Assembly: GCF_947492645.1 (NCBI RefSeq)
Contig: NZ_CANLMZ010000016.1
Span: 1-64,000, forward strand
Origin: an uncultured Pontibacter sp.
GTDB lineage: Bacteria > Bacteroidota > Bacteroidia > Cytophagales > Hymenobacteraceae
Length of the DNA stretch: 64,000 nucleotides
Direction: 5' to 3'
In this document: positions 25,670-33,568 of the stretch, piece by piece
Numbering within the stretch: the first letter of the stretch is position 1
Layout: the number at the start of each line of letters is the position of its first letter
Translations under genes and position numbers: made by a program
The notes under the pieces: generated by a model
Told to the model about the DNA's origin: nothing
Databases searched by the model: none
What the model saw: the letters and a program-made list of their open reading frames with translations, nothing else

Positions 25670-26257
25670 TTTATTGCTACTACATACTTTAAAACCAAGA
25701 AGCTGGTAAAGTATAAACTGAGCGCCTGCCAAAAAAAATGTGTGTTTGCAGCCTCAGGATGAAGTATAAAGGCTACTGCAGCTCCAGACTTTGAGCAAGG
25801 TGATGAACGATTGCCTTGCCCTAAACCTATTCATTCATTCATTCATGTGCTTTTAACAACTTGCATAACCCTTCTTACTCCTGATAACCAGTTGCTCCCT
25901 GCGGCATCCTGTATGTAAAGCTGGTTTATATTCTAAGGCACAAAATATCATTAAACTGATTCCACAACTATAGACATACTGGTATAAAAATTAGCGCCAC
26001 CCCCGAATTGTACAACATGTCATTGTAAATTATAAATTTATTTGCAAAGATATTGACGTGGTTAACTCTTTGATGTTAAACTATTTAATTAATATATAAT
26101 ATGTATTTATATCTAGTAATATTCTATTTAAATGATTTGTATAAAAAATATGGAATATTAAAATAAACATATTTTTTATAGGCTACGTATATTATTAGAA
26201 ATAAAGCACTTAAATGCTTTAGGTAAAGGGTTGTTTAATTTATAAAATACATTTATC
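25670..26257. other. Long AT-rich intergenic region before the 32-codon gene
   Basis: 588 nt without a larger gene. Its first part has several AAGTATAA words and a TTCA/ATTC tetranucleotide run (about 25830-25846, four units). From about 25930 it is unusually AT-rich (many TATAAAT and ATATTTA words) to the small gene at 26258. No tRNA-, riboswitch- or CRISPR-like pattern was seen. It may be a long 5' region or a decayed gene; I cannot decide. Confidence 0.5.
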
Positions 26258-26356
26258 ATGAAAAAAGTTTACCCAACTGATAATGACACACTAGCCTACT
26301 GGATTATAGCAGGCTGGTTGGCCGCTATGAGTGCGGTGGCAGCTATAGCCGTATAG
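26258..26356 (+). CDS. Putative 32-residue membrane microprotein
   Basis: A 32-codon reading frame with ATG start, TAG stop and a plausible one-span layout. It has a basic N-terminus (MKK), a polar stretch and then a hydrophobic helix (about residues 14-32: YWIIAGWLAAMSAVAAIAV). It is followed after 4 nt by a strong hairpin with T-run, so a transcript ending here is likely. The upstream sequence is AT-rich and free of other genes. No family was recognised; small membrane peptides of this size are typically unannotated. Coding is inferred from composition, start, stop and terminator only. Confidence 0.5.
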   Translation: MKKVYPTDNDTLAYWIIAGWLAAMSAVAAIAV

Positions 26357-26360
26357 GATT

Positions 26361-26400
26361 AATGCCTCCAGCAAGATTTAAAAGGTTTGCTGGAGGCATT
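26361..26400. terminator. Bidirectional terminator after the microprotein gene
   Basis: 14-nt arms AATGCCTCCAGCAA and TTGCTGGAGGCATT around a 12-nt loop; T-runs on both strands. It separates the microprotein from the convergent hydrolase gene (stop at 26405). Confidence 0.9.
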
Positions 26401-26404
26401 TTAT

Positions 26405-27997
26405 TTACAACGAACCAGAAGCTGTCGGTTGCACTTTCACAAACTCCAGTTCATCAAAGTGGAAATCGGGGTTGTTGGAGTCTAGTCGCATTTCGGCGAT
26501 ACTTCCGTCTTCGCCTACTAAGAAGCGCACTTTCGTCGGGTGCAGCAGGGCAAAGTCATTTTTCCAATCCAGATCAAAAATCTCGTGCTGCCAGAAAGCT
26601 AGTGTACCTCCTAAGGCTGGTGCCGGTAACAGCTGCAACTCAAGTTTGCCGTTTTTAAGTGTAACGGTGGCATCTCCGTATAATTGGCTGCGGTAAGTTC
26701 CGGTATATTCAGTTAGCTCACGGGCAGGTTTGCTCTTCTTTTTCTTCTCGTTCTTCTTTTTATCTCCTGTTTTTTCCTGCGCTTCTTTGGCTGCAGCAAT
26801 GGCATCTAAGTTAAATTTGCTCCAGTCGCGCCCATTCTGTATGCCTAAAAATTGGTCTAGCGTATAGTTGGCCAACGGCGACATAATACCGCTCATGCTG
26901 TTGGTAAGTATAACGACGCCTAAATTCTCCTCAGGTACCAGCACAGTACGGCTGTTCATGCCTTCGTGTCCGCCGCCATGGTATACCAATTTTCTGCCTT
27001 CGTAATCGCTTACAAACCAACCTAAGCCTGCTGCTGTGAAATGTGTAGACGGGGTGATTTCTTCGGCTCTTTTGGATACAGGCATTGGGTTGTGGGCTGT
27101 CCACATGTTGCGGCTGGCGGCCTCGCTGAAAATGCGCTTGCCTTTGTAGGTGCCCTGGTTAAGCTGCAGGCGCATCCATTGGGCCTGTTGGTTTACGCTG
27201 GTAAAAATGCCGGCAGCTGGGTTCCAGTTATCCCAGGCAACCTGAGTAGTAGCAGAAGGCTTCCCGTTTTCGTCGAAGCCATGCGGAGAGGCTACATTGC
27301 TAACTCCTTTCAGATCGTTTACAGAAGTATAAGTGCGGCTCATGCCCAGCGGCTGCAGAAACGTTTCTTTGATATAGCTTTCCCATGTTTTGCCTGTTAC
27401 ATTCTCGATCACTTGGCCTGCAGTTATAAACATCAGGTTAGAGTAGCCATAGCCATCCCTGAATCCATAAGCAGGCTTCAGGTAGCGCATGCGCCGGATA
27501 ATCTCTTCGCGGCTGTAAGTGGTGTTGTACCATAATAAGTCGCCTCCAAATGTTTTAAGGCCAGCCCTGTGGCTAAGTAAATCCTCTATGGTAAGGTTTT
27601 CTGTCACAAATGGGTCGTACAGCTGCAGGTAAGGCACATGCTTTTTTACCTTGTCTTTCCAGTTTATCTTACCGGCATCTACAAGTGTGGCCAGCGCTGC
27701 GGCAGTATAGGCTTTAGAGTTAGAGGCAATGCCGAAGAGTGTGTTGGCATCTACCTGGCCTCCGGTTTTATTGTTGAGCACACCATAGCCCTTGGCAAAA
27801 ATCACAGAGTCGTCTTTTACAATGGCGATGGCCATGCCCGGAACGTCCCAGTCTTTGAGCGCTTGCTGGTAATAGGCATCTAGTTTGTTAAGGTCGGCTT
27901 TGGTTTGCGCCTGCGCTTGCGCTTGCGGCAGCACAAGTATAGCGCAGGCCAGTAGCATTAATTTAAGCCTTAGCAGGCTATAGTAAGTTAGTTTCAT
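26405..27997 (-). CDS. Serine beta-lactamase-family hydrolase with DUF3471 C-terminal domain
   Basis: A 530-residue exported hydrolase of the class C beta-lactamase/DD-peptidase fold. Signal peptide about 1-30. The active-site Ser-x-x-Lys is ASNSK (about 92-96), the Tyr motif is YSN within DGYGYSNLM (about 185-187), and the third motif is HGG in LVYHGGGHEGMNSR (about 341-343). After the catalytic domain comes a Lys-rich linker (about 415-435) and a C-terminal DUF3471 beta-domain (about 440-525) with LTEYTGTYRSQ. The family includes peptidases and esterases; a beta-lactamase role should not be assumed. Monocistronic; the start at 27997 gives MKLTYYSLLRLK. Confidence 0.9.
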   Translation of the reverse strand: MKLTYYSLLRLKLMLLACAILVLPQAQAQAQTKADLNKLDAYYQQALKDWDVPGMAIAIVKDDSVIFAKGYGVLNNKTGGQVDANTLFGIASNSKAYTAAALATLVDAGKINWKDKVKKHVPYLQLYDPFVTENLTIEDLLSHRAGLKTFGGDLLWYNTTYSREEIIRRMRYLKPAYGFRDGYGYSNLMFITAGQVIENVTGKTWESYIKETFLQPLGMSRTYTSVNDLKGVSNVASPHGFDENGKPSATTQVAWDNWNPAAGIFTSVNQQAQWMRLQLNQGTYKGKRIFSEAASRNMWTAHNPMPVSKRAEEITPSTHFTAAGLGWFVSDYEGRKLVYHGGGHEGMNSRTVLVPEENLGVVILTNSMSGIMSPLANYTLDQFLGIQNGRDWSKFNLDAIAAAKEAQEKTGDKKKNEKKKKSKPARELTEYTGTYRSQLYGDATVTLKNGKLELQLLPAPALGGTLAFWQHEIFDLDWKNDFALLHPTKVRFLVGEDGSIAEMRLDSNNPDFHFDELEFVKVQPTASGSL

Positions 27998-28066
27998 GGG
28001 TAAGATATCGCTTTATTTAATGCAGCAAGTTACTCATTTTAGAGAATAGTAAAGCGGCGGTGCTAC

Positions 28067-29100
28067 AGTATAATGGTTATACTTTTGTATCTTGCCAAAG
28101 CCACATTTGCTTAAAGTATAGCCCTTTAATGAATATCCTTTACCTGCCTCACACCCAAATAGACAAGTTGCAATGGGATGCGCTGATTACAGCATCGGAG
28201 CAGGGGCAGGTGTATGCCTTGGCCTGGTACCTGGATGTGGTAGCACCGGGTTGGGATGCCGTGGTAGAGTTGGATGAGGCAGGGAAGTATGAAACTGTTA
28301 TGCCTGTGCCGTGGCAAAGGAAGCTGGGCATGCGTTACGTGCAGCAGCCACTATACTGCCAACAGCTGGGTATTTATACTTTAGCAGCAAGTATAGCCGG
28401 CGCAACTTACAGGCAGTTTTGGGCGGAGGTGCAGCAGCGGTTTAAGTATGTGGTGGGTTACAACTTTAACACAGGCAACCAACTGCCGCAACAGCAAGAG
28501 CAAACTTATACGTTATACTTAGACCTGGGCAAACCATACCAGGAGTTGCAGCAACATTACACCCGCGACCGCAAAATGAACCTGAAGCGGGCACAGAAAG
28601 CAGGACTACAGTTGCTGCACAGCCAGGACATTGCGCCGCTTATCCAGTTCTTTAAAGACGAGACAGCAAAACGCATCTATGGGGGCGTATCGGAGAGCGC
28701 TTACATGTTGCTCCAAAACTTATACAGGGCCTTGCAGGAACGGGGACTGGCGCAGCTGTATTATACTTTAGATGCAGGCGGGCGCAAAAATGCCGGATGC
28801 TTGTTTATAGTTTGGCGCAACAAAATAGTATATATATTTAACGCTGCTGCTGCCCATGGCCGCAAGCTAAATGGCCGCACTCTTATACTTGACCATATCA
28901 TCCAAAAGTATGCGGGGCAGGAGTTTATACTTGACTTCGAAAGCCCCGACGACAGCGAGCCAGACATTGTGCATTTTTACCGCAGTTTTGGCCCCAAAAC
29001 TATGCCTATACCTGTGCTAAAGTATAACAGGCTGCCCAAAAGTATAAAGCTGGCGCGTGAGCTAAGAGTGCGCTTGGTAAAAAGTTTAAAGGATAGTATA
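28067..29100. repeat. Dense cluster of the dispersed word AGTATA/TATACT
   Basis: At least 14 copies of AGTATA or its complement TATACT lie in this 1.03-kb stretch (for example 28067, 28078, 28115, 29041 and 29095), against about 0.7 expected for a 45-50% GC sequence. They occur in and around the FemAB-like gene, on both strands and in different frames. The same word recurs through the window. Confidence 0.7.
28080..28087 (+). promoter_or_regulatory. -7 element of the GNAT/FemAB-like gene
   Basis: TACTTTTG matches TAnnTTTG and stands 41 nt before the chosen start at 28129; it would lie inside the coding sequence if a more upstream start were used. Confidence 0.5.
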
Positions 29101-29145
29101 AAAGCTTTTAATAGTTGCTCTACCCGCTTATCATGCTTCTGCTGA
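28129..29145 (+). CDS. FemAB/BioF2-like GNAT acetyltransferase
   Basis: A 338-residue protein whose C-terminal part (about 155-320) has the GNAT-fold layout used by BioF2/FemAB-type aminoacyl or acyl transferases: RKMNLKRAQKAGLQL, FKDETAKRIYGG, KNAGCLFIVWRN, IVYIFNAAAAHGRKLNGR and LDFESPDDSEPDIVHFYRSFG. The last segment carries the conserved Phe-Tyr-Arg-x-Phe-Gly. Substrate unknown; relatives act on amino acids, sugars or cell-wall precursors. An earlier in-frame start at 28060 would overlap the -7 element, so ATG 28129 (MNILYLPHTQID) is chosen. Monocistronic, convergent with the phospholipase-like gene. It is unusually dense in AGTATA words. Confidence 0.75.
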   Translation: MNILYLPHTQIDKLQWDALITASEQGQVYALAWYLDVVAPGWDAVVELDEAGKYETVMPVPWQRKLGMRYVQQPLYCQQLGIYTLAASIAGATYRQFWAEVQQRFKYVVGYNFNTGNQLPQQQEQTYTLYLDLGKPYQELQQHYTRDRKMNLKRAQKAGLQLLHSQDIAPLIQFFKDETAKRIYGGVSESAYMLLQNLYRALQERGLAQLYYTLDAGGRKNAGCLFIVWRNKIVYIFNAAAAHGRKLNGRTLILDHIIQKYAGQEFILDFESPDDSEPDIVHFYRSFGPKTMPIPVLKYNRLPKSIKLARELRVRLVKSLKDSIKAFNSCSTRLSCFC

Positions 29146-29193
29146 AGTATGCCTCACCTGCTTTTGTGCTGAAAAAGAGATAAGTAATAGAAG

Positions 29194-30168
29194 TTAATGC
29201 TCGTGTTCCTCACGTGGTTTATGTGGGCCGGTTTCGTATGCTTTCTTCTCCATCTCCAGGCGGTGTAGTTCATCTAAAGATAGTGCGGTTGTTAAGGTGC
29301 CCAAACTAGGTTGGCCTGCATCTACCCAGGCGGTGTACCAAAAACTGGCCGTCATTTTAATTGCCAGGCGCATTTGGCGCTCTACTTGCCCGTTAAGCCT
29401 TTTGCTGTATGCCTGCGAAAAAGCGCGGGAGTAAACGCGGGTTGTCAGGTTGTTGCGCAACTCAAAGCTATACTTCTTTTCCTCGTCAAATTCCTGGGTT
29501 AGCTGGCGCTCAAAGTATAAAACAGAATCAAGGGCAAGGTGTGCGCTTGCTACAATGTCCCAGGCTTTTAGCTGGGGTTGCTCCAGGTACTGTGCCTGTC
29601 CCACAAAAAAGTCATAGTTATCAGAGAATAGCTCCGGCAGCCGCGACTCCCAAAAACCATGTATGCCGCGCTGGCCGGTAAATTGCCCGTTGTAGTTTTG
29701 CGTAGTATGCAGCGGCACACAAGCATCCGCAATATAATGGCCTAATTCTGTACTAAGGCGCAAAATCTTGTCTACATTACGCTCTTTAAATGCCTGCGTT
29801 AGCTGGTACTTCATAAAGTTGATGTGCCAGGGTACGATGCCATAAGCCTGCAACGTATCTTCGGTGTACCTTTCGACGGCCTGTTGCCAGTAGCGGGGCA
29901 TTTTGTAGAGGGCGCTGTCGCCATATACATCCAGGTCAATATAATGCCGGGGCGCTTCGTTGGCAACAGCATAGCGGCGCTTATCGGGGTTTACTGCGTT
30001 CTCGGTGATGTACCTGATGTGCTTTTTATAGAAGCCAACCATTTCTGGGGGTAAGGCAAATACTGCCAACCTGTTAATGCGTTGGTGTGCATAAAAACCC
30101 CAGCTACTACCCTGCAATGGCACCAGCAACAATAACAGTAAAAGTATAAACCGGCTGCTTTTATCCAT
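29194..30168 (-). CDS. Zinc-dependent phospholipase C / S1-P1 nuclease-family protein, secreted
   Basis: A 324-residue exported protein. The signal peptide (about 1-22) is followed by Trp23 at the mature start (SSWGFYAHQRINRL), the Trp/His pattern that caps the tri-zinc site of the phospholipase C/S1-P1 fold. More candidate ligands follow: PRHYIDLDVYG (His/Asp), WHINFMKYQ, ELGHYIADACVPLHTT and NGQFTGQRGIHGFWE. The family hydrolyses phospholipids or single-stranded nucleic acids; which one is not clear here. Full length, single gene, convergent with the GNAT-like gene. The C-terminal ~30 residues are Glu/Lys-rich. Confidence 0.8.
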   Translation of the reverse strand: MDKSSRFILLLLLLLVPLQGSSWGFYAHQRINRLAVFALPPEMVGFYKKHIRYITENAVNPDKRRYAVANEAPRHYIDLDVYGDSALYKMPRYWQQAVERYTEDTLQAYGIVPWHINFMKYQLTQAFKERNVDKILRLSTELGHYIADACVPLHTTQNYNGQFTGQRGIHGFWESRLPELFSDNYDFFVGQAQYLEQPQLKAWDIVASAHLALDSVLYFERQLTQEFDEEKKYSFELRNNLTTRVYSRAFSQAYSKRLNGQVERQMRLAIKMTASFWYTAWVDAGQPSLGTLTTALSLDELHRLEMEKKAYETGPHKPREEHEH

Positions 30169-30337
30169 ATAGGGTGCTTACGCAGGATCAGCTTTTATTG
30201 ATGTTGTAGATTTTAGGATATAATTTTAGATTTACTATATTTACTTAATGGCTGTTAAACAAAGCATTGTATACGTTATCTAAGTTCAGCAAAGGTTTTT
30301 ATCCCACAGCATCTCATTGTTTTAATTGCATAAGCTT

Positions 30338-30730
30338 ATGAATACCAAAATTTTAATGGCAGTAAGCGCTGTGCTCATGGGCATAGCAGGTATAATTTTA
30401 TCTTTTTTTCCGGAGGAGATACTGGGTTATATGGCTATAGAAAGCATGCAGCCTGTGTTGTTGCAGTTGCTAGGAGCCCTTTACCTTAGCTTTGCCATAT
30501 TAAACTGGATGGCCAAGGCAAACCTGATTGGGGGAATATACAGCAAGCCTGTTGCGTTAGGCAACTTTTCGCACTTCGCAATTGGAGGCCTTTCCCTGGC
30601 AAAAGCTGATTTCAGCTCAGGCTTCCCGGCTTATACTTTAGCAACTACAATCATCTATTTGCTTTTTGCCGTTCTGTTTGGATATGTGCTTTTTGTCGGC
30701 CCCAGCTTTAAAACGAAGGCGGCCGCATAA
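30338..30730 (+). CDS. Small four-span membrane protein
   Basis: A 130-residue hydrophobic protein with about four membrane spans (about 3-22, 41-60, 68-88 and 99-120) and no soluble domain. Start chosen as ATG 30338 (MNTKILMAVSAVL); a TTG start 12 nt upstream is possible. The sequence resembles small DUF4345-type or unnamed membrane proteins of Bacteroidota, but I cannot assign a family. Monocistronic. The reading frame ends right before an AAGTATAAAA word. Confidence 0.6.
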   Translation: MNTKILMAVSAVLMGIAGIILSFFPEEILGYMAIESMQPVLLQLLGALYLSFAILNWMAKANLIGGIYSKPVALGNFSHFAIGGLSLAKADFSSGFPAYTLATTIIYLLFAVLFGYVLFVGPSFKTKAAA

Positions 30731-30960
30731 GTATAAAATTCAGTCATTACTGCATAGTAGCACTAAAGCAAATGGCAGTATAGTATAAGGAATAGAGTCA
30801 AACCAAGAGAGACTACCTGTAATTGGGAGTCATGCCGCTTTCTAATTTTGAGTGATCAGGTAACCTGTTTTTAATCCTGCTACAGCATCAACAGGCAGCG
30901 GAGTGTCCTAATCGTAAATTTATCGTATTTCAGGTAGTGCCGGTATAAAGGCCTATAGGT

Positions 30961-31437
30961 TTAAAAACACTTCGACTGCAGCCATACTTCGGCGGCGTCT
31001 TCGCTTTCGAAGGCATGGGCGTTAAAATTGCTTTTAAGGCTGGGGTACACCGCATCAAAGGAGCGCTTGCCGTAAATGCCCGGTGAAAGCACATGCGCAT
31101 AGTAACGCAAGCCTATGGTTTTAGCTTGAGGAGCCCACTTATAGGCCAGCCAGTTAACAGCCACCTCCCAAGGCCCGATCAGTTCGCGGTTACTATTCAG
31201 TAAGCCCTGGCAGGGCCTTTCCCGTAGCATTGCTAAAATATGGTTCCCTCCCATCACAATCGTTTCAAGCGATTGTATTCCTACCCAATTGGCAATAATA
31301 AAGGCGTTATCCGATGATCTGCGCACCTCGAAGAATACATCTCCATTTGCCTTTTTTAAGCTCTTATGATCTATACTATCTACTTTGCTTGTCAACACGA
31401 ATTCATCAACACGATAAAAGCTTTTGTTTGGGCACAC
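30961..31437 (-). CDS. STAS/SEC14-like (SpoIIAA-like) protein
   Basis: A 158-residue soluble protein of the plan seen in the Hymenobacteraceae STAS/SEC14 family. It has an N-terminal helix-strand segment (VDSIDHKSLKKANGDVFFEV), the central WVGIQSLETIVMGGNHILAML and the closing WEVAVNWLAYKWAPQAKTIGLRYYAHV, PGIYGKRSFDAVYP and a terminal DAAEVWLQS. Such folds are used in anti-sigma antagonists and lipid binding; the role here is unproven. It lies 43 nt downstream of the rsbQ-like gene on the same strand, so the two are probably one transcript. Confidence 0.55.
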   Translation of the reverse strand: MCPNKSFYRVDEFVLTSKVDSIDHKSLKKANGDVFFEVRRSSDNAFIIANWVGIQSLETIVMGGNHILAMLRERPCQGLLNSNRELIGPWEVAVNWLAYKWAPQAKTIGLRYYAHVLSPGIYGKRSFDAVYPSLKSNFNAHAFESEDAAEVWLQSKCF

Positions 31438-31480
31438 TTATCTTAAGTGCAGCCCGTTATATAAGCTTCTACGGTGGTTT

Positions 31481-32269
31481 TTATAAAAAGCTTTTGATAG
31501 CTGCCACAGTTTCTGCGGGGGCACTTAAGTTGGGGCAATGGCCTGTTGCCTCCAGTACCACAAGCTTGCTGCCTGCTATATGCTTGTTTGTATATTCTCC
31601 AACTGTTAATGGAGCTATGGCGTCTTCAGAGCACTGCAAAATCAGGGTTTCTGTTTTCACGTTCGGAAGGTCTTTCCTGTTGTCTGAAAGAAAGGTGATA
31701 TGAGCAAAATCTGCGGCAATTTCGTGGTTGCTTTTGCAAAAGCTCTGGGCCAATTCTTCGCTAAGTTCGGGCTGCTCCGGGTTACCCATTATAACAGGGG
31801 CAATGGTATTAGACCAGCTCAGGTAATCGCTTTCTAAGGAAGCAAGCAGGCCGTTGATGTCTTCTCTGCTAAAGCCGCCCACATAATCTCCATCGTTGAT
31901 GAAACTTGGGGATGGGCTAACCAACACCAGCTTAGAAAAACGCGAAGGTTCCTTAATGGCTGCCAACGCCCCAATCATGGCGCTTACAGAATGGCCTACA
32001 AAAATAACGTTTTGGAGGTCAAGCTCTCTGCAAATTTCCAGCACATCAGATGCATAGTCTTGCAAAGATGCATAGCGCTTCTTTGTATAGCTTGAGGTGT
32101 CAGAGTTGCCAAAACCAATGTGATCAAAAAGGACAATCTTATAATCGTTTTCAAAGGCAGGGGTGATAAAGCGCCACATGTTTTGATCGCAACCATAACC
32201 GTGCGCAAAGAGCATCGGCTTCGTACCCTTGCCAATAATTTTCACATTGTTCTTTTTAACTGCATTCAT
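31481..32269 (-). CDS. rsbQ: RsbQ-like alpha/beta hydrolase
   Basis: A 262-residue alpha/beta hydrolase that follows Bacillus subtilis RsbQ along its full length. Matching parts are NNVKIIGKGTKPMLFAHGYGCDQNMW near the start, ILFDHIGFGNSD, the nucleophile elbow GHSVSA with Ser94, a GGFSREDI segment, the acid Asp216 in LQCSEDAIAP and the catalytic His244 in GHCPNLS. RsbQ works with the phosphatase RsbP in energy-stress activation of sigma-B, and is the bacterial relative of the plant karrikin/strigolactone receptors. No RsbP or sigma-B gene was seen here, so the partner and signal are unknown. Forms a likely operon with a downstream STAS-like gene. Confidence 0.85.
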   Translation of the reverse strand: MNAVKKNNVKIIGKGTKPMLFAHGYGCDQNMWRFITPAFENDYKIVLFDHIGFGNSDTSSYTKKRYASLQDYASDVLEICRELDLQNVIFVGHSVSAMIGALAAIKEPSRFSKLVLVSPSPSFINDGDYVGGFSREDINGLLASLESDYLSWSNTIAPVIMGNPEQPELSEELAQSFCKSNHEIAADFAHITFLSDNRKDLPNVKTETLILQCSEDAIAPLTVGEYTNKHIAGSKLVVLEATGHCPNLSAPAETVAAIKSFL

Positions 32270-32485
32270 AGATTTAAAGGGTTTTATTTGTAAAAGGGCG
32301 AGGCAGAAAATTAAATAATAGTTGTAAAGCTACACACGAAAACTTAGAATTGTAAACATAATTAGCGATTAATGCTGTAAGCAACATGTTTAACACCTGA
32401 AAGTTACGGTATAACGGTGTTTAAACAATTATAACCTGCTTTTGAAAGCCGAATTTTTTTAGGCTGAATTTTACCTGCAGCATGG

Positions 32486-32546
32486 AGCCTGCAAAAGCGA
32501 AGCGCCCGCTGCAATAATTGCAGCGGGCGCTTCGCTTTTGCAGGCT
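32486..32546. terminator. 61-nt perfect palindromic hairpin after def
   Basis: Arms 32486-32515 and 32517-32546 are exact 30-nt reverse complements around one central A. The hairpin starts 9 nt after the def stop codon and is GC-rich in its middle. No T-run follows on either strand, so it is not a classical rho-independent terminator, though it could stop transcription or stabilise the 3' end. Confidence 0.7.
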
Positions 32547-32555
32547 TAAAACTTA

Positions 32556-33125
32556 TTAGCGCTTTTTAGCTACTGCCGGAAATTTCATCTTGTAATCAGC
32601 ATCTACCTCGCCCTTGGAGATCTTTGCCAATTTGTTTTTAATCAAGCGTTTCTTTAAGCCGTTCAGGTGGTCCGTGAAAAGTATACCTTCAATGTGGTCG
32701 TACTCGTGCTGTATTACGCGTGCAGTCATGCCATCATAGGTGTCTTCATGCTGGTTCCACTCTTCGTCAAAATAGCGGATAACGATACGCTCTGGGCGGT
32801 ATACAACTTCCCGTACGCCAGGTATACTCAGGCAGCCTTCCTCAAACCCCCACTCTTCGCCGGTTTCTTCGATAATCTCTGGGTTGATGAATGCTTTTTT
32901 AACGCCTTTGCCCTCGTCTTTCTCATCCATCATCGGTTCAGAGTCAATCACGAACAGGCGGATGCTTTTGCTTATCTGCGGGGCTGCCAAGCCTACACCG
33001 TGAGCATAGTACATGGTATCAAACATATCAGCGATCAACTCCTGCAGGTTAGGGTAATCCTGTGGAATATCCTGTGCTTCTTCTTTTAAAACGGGATCGC
33101 CGTAGGCGGTGATTGGATAAATCAT
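32556..33125 (-). CDS. def: Peptide deformylase
   Basis: Removes the formyl group from the N-terminal Met of nascent proteins. The 189-residue protein has the three motifs in order: GVGLAAPQI (about 43-51), EEGCLSIPG (about 95-103) and QHEYDHIEG (about 137-145) with the metal-binding His pair and catalytic Glu. Slightly longer than E. coli Def by an acidic insert (about 68-77, DEKDEGKG). It follows ruvX on the minus strand with a 4-nt overlap of stop and start (ATGA), so the two are translationally coupled. It ends in an exceptionally strong palindromic hairpin. Confidence 0.97.
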   Translation of the reverse strand: MIYPITAYGDPVLKEEAQDIPQDYPNLQELIADMFDTMYYAHGVGLAAPQISKSIRLFVIDSEPMMDEKDEGKGVKKAFINPEIIEETGEEWGFEEGCLSIPGVREVVYRPERIVIRYFDEEWNQHEDTYDGMTARVIQHEYDHIEGILFTDHLNGLKKRLIKNKLAKISKGEVDADYKMKFPAVAKKR

Positions 33126-33538
33126 ATGGTTCTGCTTTCTAAATACGATTGTAAAATAATGGCCGCGCTTATGCGGTCTACGTTGCCTTTGTCCTGTCGG
33201 TCTTTCTTCTTCATGCCCCCGGCCAGCATCGCCTGTTGTGCCATTTTAGAAGTAAAGCGCTCATCTATCAGGTGTACGGGTATACCCGGAAATGCCTTCT
33301 GCAGCAGCCTGTGAAAACCTACCACATGCTGGGTTGCGTGGGTGTCTTCGCCAGAGAGGCGCTTAGGCATTCCCAGCACAAAAGCCTCCACGGGTTCGCG
33401 CTGCACATAGGCCTTCAGGTAGTCTAACACATCTTTTGCATGAACGGTTTCTAGAGGGTTGGCAATGATCTGCAACACATCAGTTGCTGCCAGTCCCACG
33501 CGTTTCGTTCCGTAATCAATTGCTAGTATCCTGCCCAT
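33122..33538 (-). CDS. ruvX: Putative pre-16S rRNA nuclease / Holliday junction resolvase-like protein
   Basis: YqgF/RuvX-family RNase H-fold nuclease, implicated in 16S rRNA 5'-end maturation, formerly seen as a Holliday-junction resolvase. The 138-residue product begins MGRILAIDYGTKRVGLAATD with the first catalytic Asp, and has LGMPKRLSGE, IPVHLIDERFTS (catalytic Glu) and a C-terminal DRISAAIILQSYLE with Asp. The start at 33538 is preferred; a start at 33568 lies upstream of a good -7 element (33556-33563) and would put the promoter inside the gene. First gene of the ruvX-def operon (4-nt overlap). Confidence 0.95.
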   Translation of the reverse strand: MGRILAIDYGTKRVGLAATDVLQIIANPLETVHAKDVLDYLKAYVQREPVEAFVLGMPKRLSGEDTHATQHVVGFHRLLQKAFPGIPVHLIDERFTSKMAQQAMLAGGMKKKDRQDKGNVDRISAAIILQSYLESRTI

Positions 33539-33555
33539 GTGTTTAAATTGCACTA

Positions 33556-33563
33556 CAAAGGTA
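33556..33563 (-). promoter_or_regulatory. -7 element of ruvX-def
   Basis: TACCTTTG on the minus strand, a perfect TAnnTTTG, 17 nt before the ruvX start chosen here. Confidence 0.55.
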
Positions 33564-33568
33564 AGCAT

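Noticed and set aside
26405-27997. An antibiotic-resistance beta-lactamase
   Set aside because: The fold and SxxK, YSN and HGG motifs are shared by esterases and peptidases, and the DUF3471 tail is typical of non-resistance members.
28060-28128. Longer N-terminus for the FemAB-like gene
   Set aside because: The longer form would put a good -7 element (28080-28087) inside the gene and adds residues with no family similarity.
31481-32269. A complete sigma-B stress pathway
   Set aside because: Only the RsbQ-like hydrolase is present; no RsbP, RsbW or sigma-B homologue was seen in the window.
33539-33568. Ten-residue longer start for ruvX
   Set aside because: A consensus -7 element lies there (33556-33563) and the conserved family start is MGRILAIDYGTKR.
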